Of a stretch of 64,000 nt of DNA, positions 23,173-35,877 are shown piece after piece. The notes under the pieces are model-generated. The model made no database searches, had not been told where the DNA came from, and saw only the letters and a list, made by a program, of their open reading frames with translations. Position numbers and translations under genes: made by a program. The DNA comes from Branchiostoma floridae (taxonomy: Eukaryota > Chordata > Leptocardii > Amphioxiformes > Branchiostomatidae). The DNA lies in assembly GCF_000003815.2 (NCBI RefSeq), contig NC_049985.1, positions 11,523,699-11,587,698 of the forward strand, written 5' to 3'. The first letter of the stretch is position 1. Each line of letters starts with the position of its first letter.

Positions 23173-23667
23173 GTACCTTACTATCCAATCATAACAAAAA
23201 TACAAACGAAATCAGATATACATGCACATATAGATTATCTATAACACAATTCTAAGCTAATGTAGAAACTCCGTATCCCACCACTTGGCCAACAAAGACT
23301 TTATGTGTGCGTTGTACTTACAGATAATCTGCCTGAGATATATAATGATGCATTTATACAAACCCGATATAAATTTTCATTCTATTGGTATGTCAACTTT
23401 TTACGAATACCACACAGATTAAGAACATTAAGTTTACGTTTATGCTTTTAAAGTTACGTTTATGGTTTTATGTTAAGGTTCTGGCGCGAGACATCAACAA
23501 AATAGGAAGCCCGATAAAAACGCCTAAAAATGTTTAAAAAGTCAGGGCCTTGATTCTGCTTGGAGAGTAGAGGATATATGAGATCCCGTGTACATGAAAT
23601 CACGTGTAGAACAAAGTAGGAAGAAGAACTTGTCACTTTGATGGCTATTTCCATATCTAATTTTAGT

Positions 23668-26600
23668 TCATATATGGGACACTTTGATCAGGGCTGAGTC
23701 AGGGTCGTCGTCCCCGACTTTCGTGTCAGCATGGAGAATCTTCACGTCAGGGTAAAGCTTCCCGTTGCCGTTAACGCTATACGTCACATCCGGTTCCGGT
23801 TTGGGTGCTGAGTTGGACGGACCCCACCTAGCGGCGGGTCGACACGCTGCTCGGACTCTCTGCAAAGAACGAGGTGTACATATGTGTGGACGTTAATGTA
23901 ATCACCAGAAAGCCACTCATGTATTGTCTGCGAGAGAGAAAAGCTGCCTTTTGCTATCCATTTCATATCTTTTCACGGTCTTTTTGCAATGCATGGCACA
24001 TTGTGAAACATATTTTCTAATCTAGCCTTTCTTGATCTAGCTCTTGGTATTGTTATAAGAAAGTGAGAAACCTATTCACGTTTGTTGACGTTGAATACGA
24101 TAATATTCTCAATTAACCTAAATATCTCTAGAACCCACAGAAGATCACGAAACACAACAAATATCGTATGTGAGATTTCTTGCACTCTTTAGATCTATAG
24201 TTGTAGGTTTACAGATGCTGAAACCTGCTGCAACAATTGCATCCAGAATATCTCACCTGGTGTTTCTCACAAACACAAGAAATTACGTCATGACGCGCAT
24301 GTGTATACAGTACGTACCTCCAGGAGAGTCCCTTCTTGCCGCCATATTGTTAGGATGGCGACCAGGGGTATCATGACGATGGAGGAGAAGGCCATGAGCA
24401 GACCCAGGTTCACCGCCCAGCTCGGGTACTCAATGCCGTTGTACTTCACTGGTGTGTAGGTCACCAGGCTGAAGATCAGTATAAACTGCAAAGGGAGAGG
24501 TGCATGTTTTAGATGTATGGACAGATGCGAACATAATTTGCTACACAACTAGATAACCATGAAAGATGTTGTGGCGGATTTCTTTATGATTGTATTGAGG
24601 TTATAGAACAAGAAGAGATATAGAGTGCGCCTTAGGTTTTACTGGAAACAGAAAATGTTCCTTGATCAAAGTGTTTTTGCAGTTTGAGCCTAAGGGGAAA
24701 TTTAAAAGTTTACACACAAACTTGAGAAAATGTAAATGAATACAATCGTAAAGCTCATTGTTAGAAGAGTTAGTATTTGTTAGGCAAAATGTTCTACGTG
24801 TCACAAGTAGAACTCACCATCATTAGCGCCGGGGAGATGAACATCCAGCAGACCTTGAAGTAGATGTTGGGTTCATGTCCGATCATGGCCTTGATGTTGG
24901 CGCTGAAACGTTTGATTCCTGGAAATAGGTTTGAATAATCGGTACTAAAGTTAGTGAAGCTACTTAGGATTGCTTGATAATCGATGACCACGAGAAGCAT
25001 GTGCAGACTGATGTCAAAAATTAAGGAAAAGAAACACCAGGTACTATCATCAATACATGAAGGAGTGCATCACCATAGATCCAGGAGATCCCGATAGCCT
25101 GGAAGAAGGCCGTCACGAAAAGACAGAACCCAGCAGCGTACCAGTCCATCAGGGTCAGCCAGTAGATTCCAGCCTGCAACAAAGAGGAGGCAATATTCCT
25201 GAGTATTTTAGAATTATTCTAAAAAAAATGAACTGGTTTGGTCACTGAAGGAATTTGATGAATCTGGTATAATAATACATGCTGAGCTGCATGCATGATG
25301 TTAGCTACGATACCTGTGTGCATTGAGTAAGTCCAAGTAGATACATGCCGACGCAAAAGCCAAACAGCATCCAGGTCTTGTATTTCGACAGCAGCTTCGG
25401 AAACTCATCTACCAGGGCGGTGGTGATGGTCTCCACGGTCATGAACTTCATGTGATGTGACGGAGAAAAGACACTATTAAAAGGCGCACACATAAACAGA
25501 CAAAATGCGATGGCTTGGACTATCAAATGTTACATCAAAATTATGTGGAAAGCATGCTGAAAGATGTGATAACCATCAAGATATCCTCTGTTTTTACTGC
25601 GATCGGAGCAACAACTGGGTTCTGGTAAAAGCTGACTTAGAAGTGTATAATTTACATGTTTTTAAATTCGCACTGTCTGTATTACAAAACTCACAAATGA
25701 CAGGTACAAGTTGATCCCCAGGGAAATAGGAGAGGTCTGGTCAGGAGATGGGGATGAAAGAGGTTGAGACCTGATAGATTAGAAGACAAACCTACAGTCA
25801 CAAGTGTAATAAGGAAAGGTACATCAGTCAAGACGTGCAAGAGATCGGAGGATGTAACCAGAAAATAGAATGTGTTAAGTGAAAGTGGACCTCAAACCAG
25901 AAATTTTTATTGTAGATGAAAGACGTCATCCTTGCGTATGGAATTGAATGACAGAATAAAAGAGACAAATGAAACGATTTTTTGTTGTGAAAGACAGACA
26001 GGCAATATTTACCATACTGTCCAGACCCAGCGTCAGGATCATGCCGAACAGACAGACGGCCCAGACGGGGGAAATCGGGAGGAGAGTCAGGGCTTCCGGG
26101 TAGACAATGAACACCAGTCCGGGTCCTGAAAACAACACAGTATCGCTTGTCAAAGGAAAACCCAAATCAAATATGCCCCAAGCGACAGTGTGTACATTTG
26201 CTATTGGATGTTTCCTACGGTGTCTAAAACTGGCATTCGTATAGTTCCAAAGAACAGCAACTCTAATCCAGGAACCGTTTCGTTATATTTACTTTTATGC
26301 TTTGTTCATTTGGATATAATGCTTAGAAAATGGGCCACTTGTTTGTTTTTTGTTGACAAGTGTGTTAGTGAGAATGCATGTTCGACGATACCTGAGTACA
26401 CAGAGTAAGTCCAAGTAGATACATGGTGACGCAAAAGCCGAGCAGCATCAATGATGCGCTAATCTCTGGTAAGTACCCATAAACTAGACCATGCATATGC
26501 AAGTTCAACGAAGGACGAAATGTTCATATATATTATGTCATCTAAAGACTACGATAATAATGGAAAATCTCTGTAAAGTTGTCAACACTTGTTTCAAGAA

Positions 26601-29600
26601 GAGGGTAGGGGCTCTGTATATTGACATTGTTAGTGAGAGTAGTGTCAGATAATCCCTGCACTGATGAGCAAATTTTCAACTATAAATTAAATCTGATGCC
26701 TACCGGAAGCGACCACGTCTTTCACCTCCACCTTGAGCTCGTGCGCCATGAAGCCGATAAAACAGAACACGGCAAAGCCGGCAAACACGCTGGAGCCGCA
26801 GTTGATCAGCGGAATCATGATGGCGTCCCTGCAACACAGAGTGTCAGTTAGAACCCATCATACTATAAAACTTGGGGTTGTCTTAACAAAGACACAGAGT
26901 ATTGTAGGCATCCGTCTGGCATCGGTATATTTCATGGATCAGTATTGATTGGAACAATGATTATAAACACCGCAATGTCTCCTACCTCTGGATGTTGTTG
27001 TTAAACTTGTTGTAGCTAGCCATGGTCAACACCGCTCCGAAAGCGATAGCAAGGGAGTAGAAGATCTGCGAAGCTGCGTCGTACCAGACCTGTGTGAACA
27101 CTTGTAGTCATTCTTCAAAGCAGCTCAAAGTAAGACATTGATCGGCCATTCAGTCAACGAGTCTACCAGCTACGAGGGGTGATCAATAAGTTCTCGGCCT
27201 AACTCAGAAATAATAAGCACAACTCAAATTTTGAGGCACAACTTTATAGTATGAAGCCTTTTATCAATATCCTCCAAATTACAAATCATTGGAGTCATTA
27301 CTTTCCAGGCATTCGTTTTATGCAAATTAGAAGGTAAGTGGCGAGAAAAAAGTGGTGTGAATTGTGATCAGACATGTGTGGGTCGAGTTCCCCATGCCGT
27401 AAATTAACAAAAGACATTGTCAAAATGTTTGATAATCATTCTCCTCCTATTTCAAGCAAAAAGAATTGGGTGTCTGACTTCCAGCAGCGCAAGTTCGATC
27501 GCATACCTCAGGTCAGGTCAATTGTCCCAATTTTTCCGTTCTCCCTTACCTAACATTACTGGGTGTCGCCTGCAAAGTAATGATCACAATAATTTGAATT
27601 TTGGTACAGATTTAAATAAGACGTTATATTTGACATCTATGCTTCGAAATCTGAGCTGTGCTTATTATTTCTCCGCAAAACCGAGGACTTATTGATAATC
27701 TCACGTACTTGTATAAAATCTTATATAAATGTGTACCAAAATTCAAATTATTGTGATCATTACGTTGCAGGTGACACCCAGTAACGTTAGGTAAGGGATA
27801 ACGAAAAAAAAGTGGACAATTGATCTGAAACCTGAGGTGTGCGGGTCAAATTGTCTGATCACACTTCAACCTTCTTTTTCTCGCCACTTACCTTCTAATT
27901 TGCATAAAACGAATGCCTGGAAAGTAATGACTCCAATGATTTGTAATTTGGAGGGTATTGATAAAAGGCTTCATACTATAAAGTTGTGCCTCAAAATTTG
28001 AGTTGTGCTTATTATTTCTGCGTTAGGCCGAGAACATATTGATCACCCCTCGTATAAATCTAAAGTTTTCAGCACAACATTTTCCTGGTGTCTTCTTGAT
28101 CATCTCACGATTTTCAGACATCCGCTGATGTTTGCAAGTCCCCGAGCTCCTTCTAATATAATGGGACACATTTTGGCTACCTTCTGACGATCTTCTAATA
28201 TGGGTCCTCAACTGCTTGTCAGGGTCTTAACATGTCATGTGAGAGTTGCTAAATACAAGGATAGTAATGGTACTCTAAATATCACCTGGTATTCTGTCAG
28301 TCTGTTGAAGTCCGGAGTGATGTAGAACAGCACGCCGTCTATGGCTCCTGGTAGGATCGCACCGCGGATCAGCAGTATGATCAGCATGATGTATGGGAAG
28401 GTAGCCGTGAAGTACACAACCTGGAATGGGCCGGGGTAAATACAGGGTTAGTATACCCGAAAGAGGTTGTACTGTAGCTGCTGACTTATATATCTTATGA
28501 GAGAGTACATGGCAAAAAGGCAAGAGCTCAAGTTGCTGGAAAGTTCATCGAATGGTTCATGCCATGGCCTTTCAATTCGGCTAACTTTAGAGCAACTTGA
28601 TCATCGCCATGAGGGACTGTTTTGAAACCCGGATATGAATGCCGGTGAGATGGTATCAGACAGATATAAAGCTGAGAGGCGGTTCAAATGTTTCAGTAGA
28701 AGAATTAAGAAAAGGGTAGCTATGTTGTTGTGTGTAGAGTCTGGGTATCTTACATGGATTTTAAACAGATTTAAATAGATAGCCGAAAAACACTGAACAT
28801 GCCGCAGAAGCAGATCCCGTAGTTTTGTATGTGATAAATGTTGTGTGATGCGTGTTCGTCGAACCACCAGAAGAAAAACACCTGCTATACTAAAAATTGG
28901 CTTTGTAAAATTACCTTTCCAGTGGACTTGACTCCCTTGAAAAGACAAAAGAAGACTAAGACCCATGCCAGGAGCAGACACAGCGACAGTTCCCAGCTAA
29001 CCTTCCCGGTCTCGGAGATACTGCTGCTGTACTGCTGGACTCGATGACTGCAACAACAATCTAAAGGTTTGGCAAACCCGAACTTCTCTAAAGGGCCCGC
29101 TTACATACGTCATACGATCGCACTACTCTTGCAAGCTACTTTGGTTAAGCCGTGTTTACACTTGCGTATAGATTTATGTCCGAATGAGGTCCGTATGGAA
29201 GTCTACGCCTCTACCAGGCTCCACGGGTCGCTGGAAAAACAGTTACTTGAGAAATACAGTCAGACAACATACTAAAGGAGTTAGCTGGTAGCAACCCATA
29301 CTCCTCGGACAGCTAACTCCTCTGGCATGTTATGTGTCTATATTTGTCCAGCTATCATTTTCCAGCAACCTGTAAAGCCTGGTAGAGGCTAAGACTTTCA
29401 TACGTACAAAATGTAACTCATATGGACTTAAACATATACACATGTGTGAACCCGGTTTTAGGTAGCGACTGTCTCTCTTTGTTATGATCCTTCCACCAGA
29501 TTCTTTTCTGATTTTCCTTTATGTTCTCTACCTAACCCATTCTGTCCTTTCTAGACAATCCCCATTGACAAATGTTCACTCACTGCCAGTACTCTTCGCT

Positions 29601-32600
29601 GGGGCTGACCCGGGTGAAGTTAGTCATGTTGGCTGTCATGTTGGCCACTTCCACTGTCTCCACACAGGAGGGGGTGTTCCACCAATGTCCGCAGTGGTGC
29701 CACGGCAGTACGCTGGTGAAGGAGGCGAACAGGTAGTACAGGGCCCAGGCTATGATCATGTTGTAGTAGATGCTAGTCCAAGAAGATATGATAATCATGG
29801 AGTAGCCAATACCTATATAAACAAAAGAGTGATTGATTTTGTTAACTACACGCTGTGCAACAAATCCTGCGAAAAAAAACACACCCCTACAAACATAGGT
29901 AAGATATCTTTTTTTTTTCTTAATCCAGAGTTTCTTACAAACAAAAATTGTCTTCAACAGCACTAATTTGTTTGAACCTTAATCTATTCATTAGAAGCTC
30001 AGTTCGGCCTGCAGGCCCCCTTTTTTAGGTCGTGAGGAAGGGTCAGATAAAATGTAACAGATTACATCGAGTCCTATTAAATCTATCAGCATATGATACC
30101 ATTGTAAATAGTATATTATTGTAAAACTACATGCCAGGACAACTTCTCGTCAACATATATCATGACGTATACATAGTACAAAACATATAGCAGAGCTATC
30201 TTATGTATTGATTATGAAATGACTGACAGGGCACCTTTGAGAATAGGTAGACAGTCCCACACAGGTAAGGTCCCCAGCCCGGCGTACTGCCCTAGCGCCA
30301 GCTCAATGAAGAACATGGGGATCCCGGCAAGCACCATCATGATGAAGTAGGGGATCAGGAAAGCTCCTGTAAACGACAAAGATTTTGTTTTTATTATATA
30401 ATAATCTTTATTGCAAATTCATGCCCGATGGCTAATTGCATACAAAGTGAAGCAGTGGTGGTATACATAATAATACTTAACAAAGAAGGAAAATGATACT
30501 CATCGGTAAATCAAAAGGGAATAACGACTAGTCTAAATCTATTCCTACTTAAGCTATTTTATTTATGCCGCCATACAAAGGTCAAAACCTATAAACACAT
30601 AACGCTATCAGGACTAGTTATAGTCACTATTACAAGTGGCATGGGGAACAAATACTATTTAACAGAGAAATAAGTGTCCCGGATGTTGGTAACATCAAAA
30701 CGCAATGAAATGGTTTTAAGAAATATGCCGTTGCAGCCTTCATTGTTATTTTTTGCAAAATACGTACTTCCATTGATGACATATTAATCATCTGTATAAA
30801 ATGTTTGGTTTCTTTAATATTCAAGCAACTGGAGAAATTTTCTTTTCTGAAGATGACCTGATCTGATGCCAATCAGTTTGTCCCCAAGAAGAAGAAGAAT
30901 ATCAGATCAAAAGATATAGATGTCTCCTGTCATAGCAGATCAGGAAAAGTGTCCAGTATTAACAGACAATTTCTTTACCTTGTAATATATACTTATATAT
31001 GTAACTGTTATTCTTTTAATCGAATGTCTCAAGCATTTGTTACATTACCTCCGCCGTTGCGATAGCAGAGATACGGAAACCGCCATATGTTGCCCAGACC
31101 CACGCAGTACCCAATCATGGACAGTAGATATTCCACTTTGGCGCTCCATTGGTCTCTTGTAGGGGTTTCCTCATCGCTGGATTTCTCCCCAGCTTCAGCA
31201 TCCTGAGTGAAAGAAAGATTAGTTGCGAACTTAACGTTATGTCGGAAGGCTAATTCAAAGGTTGGAACACATACTTTAGAGGTTCAACTACTAAGAGAGT
31301 GGCTGCATGTCCGTCAAATATGTGTGTGTTTATGTTTTTAATTTACATTTCTAAGTTTTGACGAAGGTGGGTTATGAGCTATGGGATCAGTCTTTTGAGG
31401 TGATGTTTTTCAAGTAGTCAGTCGCAGTGCGGTGCGATTTAGCTGTAATGAAACCGGTAATTTAATCCTAGTAATTCATTCTGATGTGTTAATTTGCAAA
31501 GACCAACCATGCTCAGGGCACTTTCATCACTATGTAATTAAAGTGCCGCCCATACCAGAAAAACAGTGTCAGCCAGGGGGCGAGTATCAACAGGGGACAT
31601 CCTCCCCCTGGAGCAATTTCTCAGGAATGTAGATTGTTGGGACAGGGAATTTTGGCGGGAAAGTACACAGCACAAGTGGCAATTTGACAGGAATGTAGTT
31701 TGTTGGGACAAGAAATGTTGGCGGAAAAGTATGCAGCACAAGTGGCTCTGTCACATCCATCGGACTGCGACTGCAAACCGAGGACATTTGGGGGGGGGGG
31801 GCAGAAACTTAGGGGCGAAGGGAACATTTTGGAGCGGGGGTAGGAATTTTTTTAACCTGGGGGAGGGCCTAGGATTTTTTTCAATCCTTTCCCTTGACGA
31901 CCGGCCCTCCCCATGCTAGATATCGACCAATCCCTAACCTTTCCATCACAATACACGCAAGTCGCACAATATGCCATAAGATATTGGGATGGAAAGATTA
32001 AATCCTTGTCAACGTCCGCAGACAGAATATGAAAACAAATCGTATGACGAATGCAACCTCGTTTTGTAGGAAGATCTTTGGTTGATTGTCAGTAGCCTGA
32101 GAATTGTTCCACTATCAGCAATCTTAAAATCAACGAAAAGATAGTAAACGACTATTGGGAACACAACAAAGGATTCATTGATCGGTCACCATTAACACAC
32201 TACATGTCATGAAATTAACCAGCCGTGCAAGGACTCCCACATACAATGTACCTCGGAGCCACGCATTAAAATCTATTAAATTTTCGTCATTGACTACCAT
32301 ACCTACCATACCATCCACTTTACAATACAAAACATGCGTATGATGCTCAGATTTTGTCATAGGAAAATTTTAGTTGCCTAATGTCCCCATTTTAATCGGC
32401 CAAAAACTAGATCATCGCCAGTTGTCAAATCATGACTAAGATCTGCAGAGACAACCAACTTCCGTTCCCCAAGAGAGTTGTCCAAGACCCAGGTCACGTC
32501 TCAGACAACATACCTTTGTCTTATCAATTGATGCAAAATAGTCTTTATGTAGGCATTAAGAGGTCTATAGAGTAATATCTGCCATAAAAACTTAGCCTTT

Positions 32601-33054
32601 TCCCAAACCATGATCGTTTTGGATCACCAAAATCCCCACGCCCCAAACACACGCGGAACAAGTGTGCAGGGCCTAGGCACGTTGGCTATTGTTCGGACCA
32701 AGGCCTAGCTATACCTTACGGCATGTGTTAACAAAAGTACTTTCTTCACTCTAGTAATAGTAGTCCCTCTCTGCAGAAGGTTTCAACTAGCCATGTTGTG
32801 ATACTACTGGCAACTACTTTGCCTTGCACCCAACCCCCCTGCAACAACCCTACAGTCCCTACTCCAACCCAAATGACCAGTTCAGGACTAGGTACAAATG
32901 TACGTAGAAAACGCTACCTGAAACATTCGGTTACAAACACGGTCGCGAAGTTTTGGCATCCCCACAACTTTACGTGACAACAAGGCTGTTTACATACCTT
33001 TGCGTCGCTGTACAGCAGTTCGTCTTTGACGTCTACGTCGTTCTTGGGCTCCAT
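23668..33054 (-). CDS. SLC6-family Na+/Cl- dependent transporter
   Basis: Fourteen coding exons: 33054-32998, 31202-31049, 30366-30235, 29812-29584, 29047-28915, 28420-28286, 27089-26986, 26828-26704, 26125-26013, 25445-25314, 25173-25074, 24918-24818, 24485-24318, 23859-23668. All phases agree: 1875 nt, 624 aa, normal family length. Signatures: TM1 [20 protein letters not shown]3 IYYN, EL2 with two Cys and N-glycosylation sites (NMT, NMT, NFT), TM6 [11 protein letters not shown]...[10 protein letters not shown]7 INCGSS, TM8 LGLDSMF. The Gln and Ser of TM6 and the Asn and Ser of TM7 fit a Cl- site. It should import a small amino acid or amine with Na+; glycine/neutral amino-acid carriers look closest by eye but substrate is unproven. 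The C-terminus ends SHI, a class I PDZ-ligand pattern. Confidence 0.92.
26384..26450 (-). repeat. Partial copy of SLC6 exon 10 end with its splice donor
   Basis: A stretch of about 67 bp, roughly 85% identical to 25307-25373. It contains the last 19 codons of exon 10 ([18 protein letters not shown]-like) followed by the same GTATCG donor. It sits in the intron before exon 9, upstream of the real exon 10. The 5' half of the exon is missing. Most likely a decayed duplicate; use as a cryptic donor or pseudoexon cannot be excluded. Confidence 0.78.
27173..28052. mobile_element. Palindromic mariner-like MITE in an SLC6 intron
   Basis: Starts CGAGGGGTGATCAATAAGTT, ends with its inverse, and is flanked by TA on both sides (27171-27172 and 28053-28054). 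Inverted similarity runs from the ends to near the centre, so the 880-bp element is a long foldback with arms of about 430 bases. TA target and 'GAGGGGT' terminus suggest the Tc1/mariner superfamily. No transposase frame. Confidence 0.78.
29945..30095. repeat. Dispersed repeat shared with the UFSP2 intron
   Basis: Clear similarity to 51830-51960 around GGCCTGCAGG, GAGGTC(A/G)TGAGG and GGGTCAGA, over about 120 bases in the same orientation. Probably an interspersed element; ends not defined. Confidence 0.5.
30390..30480. repeat. Dispersed repeat, copy 2 of 3
   Basis: Related to 4625-4690 and 34845-34915 through the 'TTTATTGCAAATTCATGCCC' core. Lies in the intron between SLC6 exons 2 and 3. 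Confidence 0.45.
31615..31746. repeat. Tandem duplication, two 66-bp units
   Basis: Two adjacent copies of a 66-bp unit (31615-31680 and 31681-31746), about 83% identical, in SLC6 intron 1. A run of C/G homopolymers follows. No coding role suggested. Confidence 0.75.
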
Positions 33055-34330
33055 CGAAACGCTTCGACGTGCGGTCTGAGGTGGAACAGAACTAAGGTTG
33101 TCTCATCCCAAACTCCCCTGCGCATGCCATCTTATGTCATGGAAATTTCCATCGTAGGTTGTCAATAACACTGCGGAATGATTAACTATCATCTAGCAGA
33201 TCAACACTGCATTGTCTTTTGTGGAAAAACAGGTCTGTGCCTGGGGGAATTGTAGGCGTGTCTGAGGGACAGCTGGTTGCTTAGGGCCGTAATTTGCACA
33301 TTGACCAGGTAGCTTAAATCTATTTGAGTCTGTGAAAATATCTGTTTTATAGAACATATTTAGTTTGTTCATAAAAGACGGCGATCGTGAGTTTTTCACA
33401 AGCCAGTCAGAGCACTGTGTTGAAGTAACCTAGTGACCAAGACTGTCTGACCGTGTAGCTAACGATAGTATAAAGTGTCAATTTAGGAATGTTTTGGGTT
33501 TGAAAATGTAGGCAGTTTCTGAGAAAAAAGTAGTTTAGGAACAATCTTTTGCTTCTCAAATTCCAAATTCACTTCTATGTTGGTTCCTGAGAGATATAAA
33601 TTAAACGCCAGCACTCTAAAGTTATTTCTTTAGATCGTAATCACAAGTGAAGCCACATGGGATTCACTCTCTTGTATCAATTCACGCATCCCATCCCCCA
33701 CTAGAGGCTGAACCTCCTTGATTATCCAAACCTAAGAACAATGATGGAAAAGGTTGTTGAACTACAGGTCTGTTAAGACCGATGTGGTTAAAAAAATGAC
33801 ACATCCATTTAATACAACCAAGTGGTTTTTAGTCAGATGATACATGTTCATGTAACTGGTTTGACCTCTGACCTTAATTCATAATTCATAATTTTTCTGC
33901 AATTCTGAATTTTAAGTCTGTACTTACATGTTAATCTAGTCTGTCTCCAAGACAGGGTTTTCAAACTCTTGCGTCACCCCCTAACGTCAGTTAATATTTA
34001 TGCTGTCGATAAAAAAAAATAAGGCCGGTTGCAGCCCGTCAGTACGTGGCACTGGCAGTGGCCTTTGCCGAGTCAGGCCAGTCCGAGAATGCTCTTTAAC
34101 CTACATAATGGACAGAAGGGTCAAGTAATCTGTAATCGTGAAATATGCCGTCTGCTTCAAATGTTCACAGATATAAAGACCTGGCTGTAAACGAAATAAA
34201 GTAAGCTTCAAGCTTCCAATAATTGGCGGGAAATGAAGGAGGAAAGGTCAGTATTCAAAGTGAGGTGAGGAAATGTGTAAAACTGTCTGGAATGTGTCGC
34301 GATTGTGTCATTTTCTAACAAATGGTCTTA

Positions 34331-34520
34331 TACCCCCTCACATTAGGCGCGATTCGATCGGACGACGAGTCTGCGAGCTCTAATTTACGAGGAGGCATGA
34401 CCCTGATGCCGACGAAGAAATTGCAGAGTTCCCCCCCTTCCCGTCAGGGTCATGCCTCCTCGTAATTTAGAGCTCGCAGACTCGTCGTTCGGTCGAATCG
34501 CGCCTAATGTGAAGGGGGTA
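34331..34520. mobile_element. Foldback MITE, Harbinger-like
   Basis: Two arms of about 78 bases, nearly perfect inverse complements, start TACCCCCTCACATTAGGCGC and surround a loop of about 30 bases. TTA flanks both ends (34328-34330 and 34521-34523), a TWA duplication as used by PIF/Harbinger. Arms are unusually well conserved, so the insertion may be recent. Confidence 0.75.
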
Positions 34521-34844
34521 TTAGCGGTAGGATTTGGTTGTAAATCAGGTTAGATGTCAGCATGACGCACATAGTATTCTATGATTACGGCACTCGCACG
34601 GAACACACGGCAGGCCCAGGTTTAGTGTACTTCACTTCACTTCACTTAGTGTACACTGTACAGTTTAATGTGAAATTTATTCCATGTACTGTTATCGATG
34701 ATATACAAGGGATATGGGTTGACAACCATAACAAGAAACATAATTAAGTACCTGTTAAGATGTGGTGCAGTCGGTAGCTGAAACTAAGTGGTTGTAGCTG
34801 GAACTGTTTGCTTCGCTGATGCTATCTGTTCTCCGGCTTACCTA

Positions 34845-34915
34845 TATAATGATATTAAATGTTTATTGCAAGTTCATGCCCGGGGGATAACTGTAAGTGC
34901 AAACAACACGCATAA
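34845..34915. repeat. Dispersed repeat, copy 3 of 3
   Basis: Third copy of the element with the 'TTTATTGCAAGTTCATGCCC' core (others at 4625-4690 and 30390-30480). Confidence 0.45.
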
Positions 34916-34989
34916 TAAAGAAATATATCTGCATATCATTTTCGAGAGGGGGTCCCGGGGCAACGCGAGCGCGGCGGGGCGTGGCCAGG

Positions 34990-35410
34990 CTGACGACTAT
35001 GATTTTCTACTCCGGTGAAAATTCAACTACGACGTACTTTAGCCAACTACGACGTTGTTTGACAAGGCATGTATGGTTTTCTATTCTGGTCAAAATTCAA
35101 CTACGCCGTACTTCAGGAACTACGCCGTACTTTGAGCCAAATACGCCGTACTTTGACAAGGCACCGCGTACTTTGACAAACTACGGAGTAATTTACACAA
35201 CTGACTCCAATACGGCTTAGCTTTTCCCAAGAACGTCGTAGTACGGCCTAACTCAACTACGCCTATGAAACTACGGCCTTGCTGAACTACGTCCGCGTGC
35301 TATTAAACCAGGTATTTGACACGATCTGGCTCCAATACGATTTTATTTTTCCTATAGTATTTCCCGGTTGCCTGAAGTACGGTCTGACTCAACTACGTAG
35401 TACTAAATCA
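34990..35410. repeat. CTACG-rich degenerate repeat region
   Basis: More than a dozen occurrences of a motif like AACTACGCCGTACTTTGAC at irregular spacing. Several have 'ACTACGACGT' or 'TACGGCCTAACTCAACTACG' variants. This density of short subterminal-type motifs is typical of the inside of a non-autonomous DNA transposon, but I could not define ends. Confidence 0.55.
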
Positions 35411-35679
35411 CTCCCCTAGCCCGACAGTTACCGCCCCCTTAATAACCCCAGCCAGCAAGAGATTGTGTAAACACAGGCTAGTAAATACGTATTTTCAGCC
35501 AAACTGCGGCATAGCTGGACTACAACGTCTTACCCCACCAATTTATACCTCACATGACGTTACATGTATTTTTCCACAAATACACAACACCAAGAACAAG
35601 ATAAACATTCGAGAGTATCGTCATTTTGAAAACCAGTAGAATTCCCTCAGGGCTCTGGGTTTTGATCGTTTTTTATATA

Positions 35680-35877
35680 CTGTAAATGCATTTAAGTTCG
35701 CGGGGATTAACTTTCGTGGTAGCGGAAAAATGGAGTGTTCGCGATGTTTTTAAGTTCGCGGTAGCGCCGTACACTGCAGTCTCTCTCTCTCATACTATAA
35801 TGAAAAAATGCTCGCGGTGAAGTGGTCACCGCGAAAACCGCGAACATAAACCACCGCGAACATTTCTGCACTAACAG
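35680..35877. mobile_element. Short MITE with TTCGCGG motifs
   Basis: Imperfect terminal inverted repeats (CTGTAAATGCA / TGCACTAACAG) with TA directly outside both ends. Internal copies of TTCGCGG and their complement CCGCGAA give it a partly palindromic structure. About 198 bp, non-coding. Confidence 0.6.

Noticed and set aside
27417-27695. Frame of 92 codons inside the SLC6 intron as a possible transposase
   Set aside because: Lies in a palindromic MITE and shows no DDE motif or helix-turn-helix pattern.
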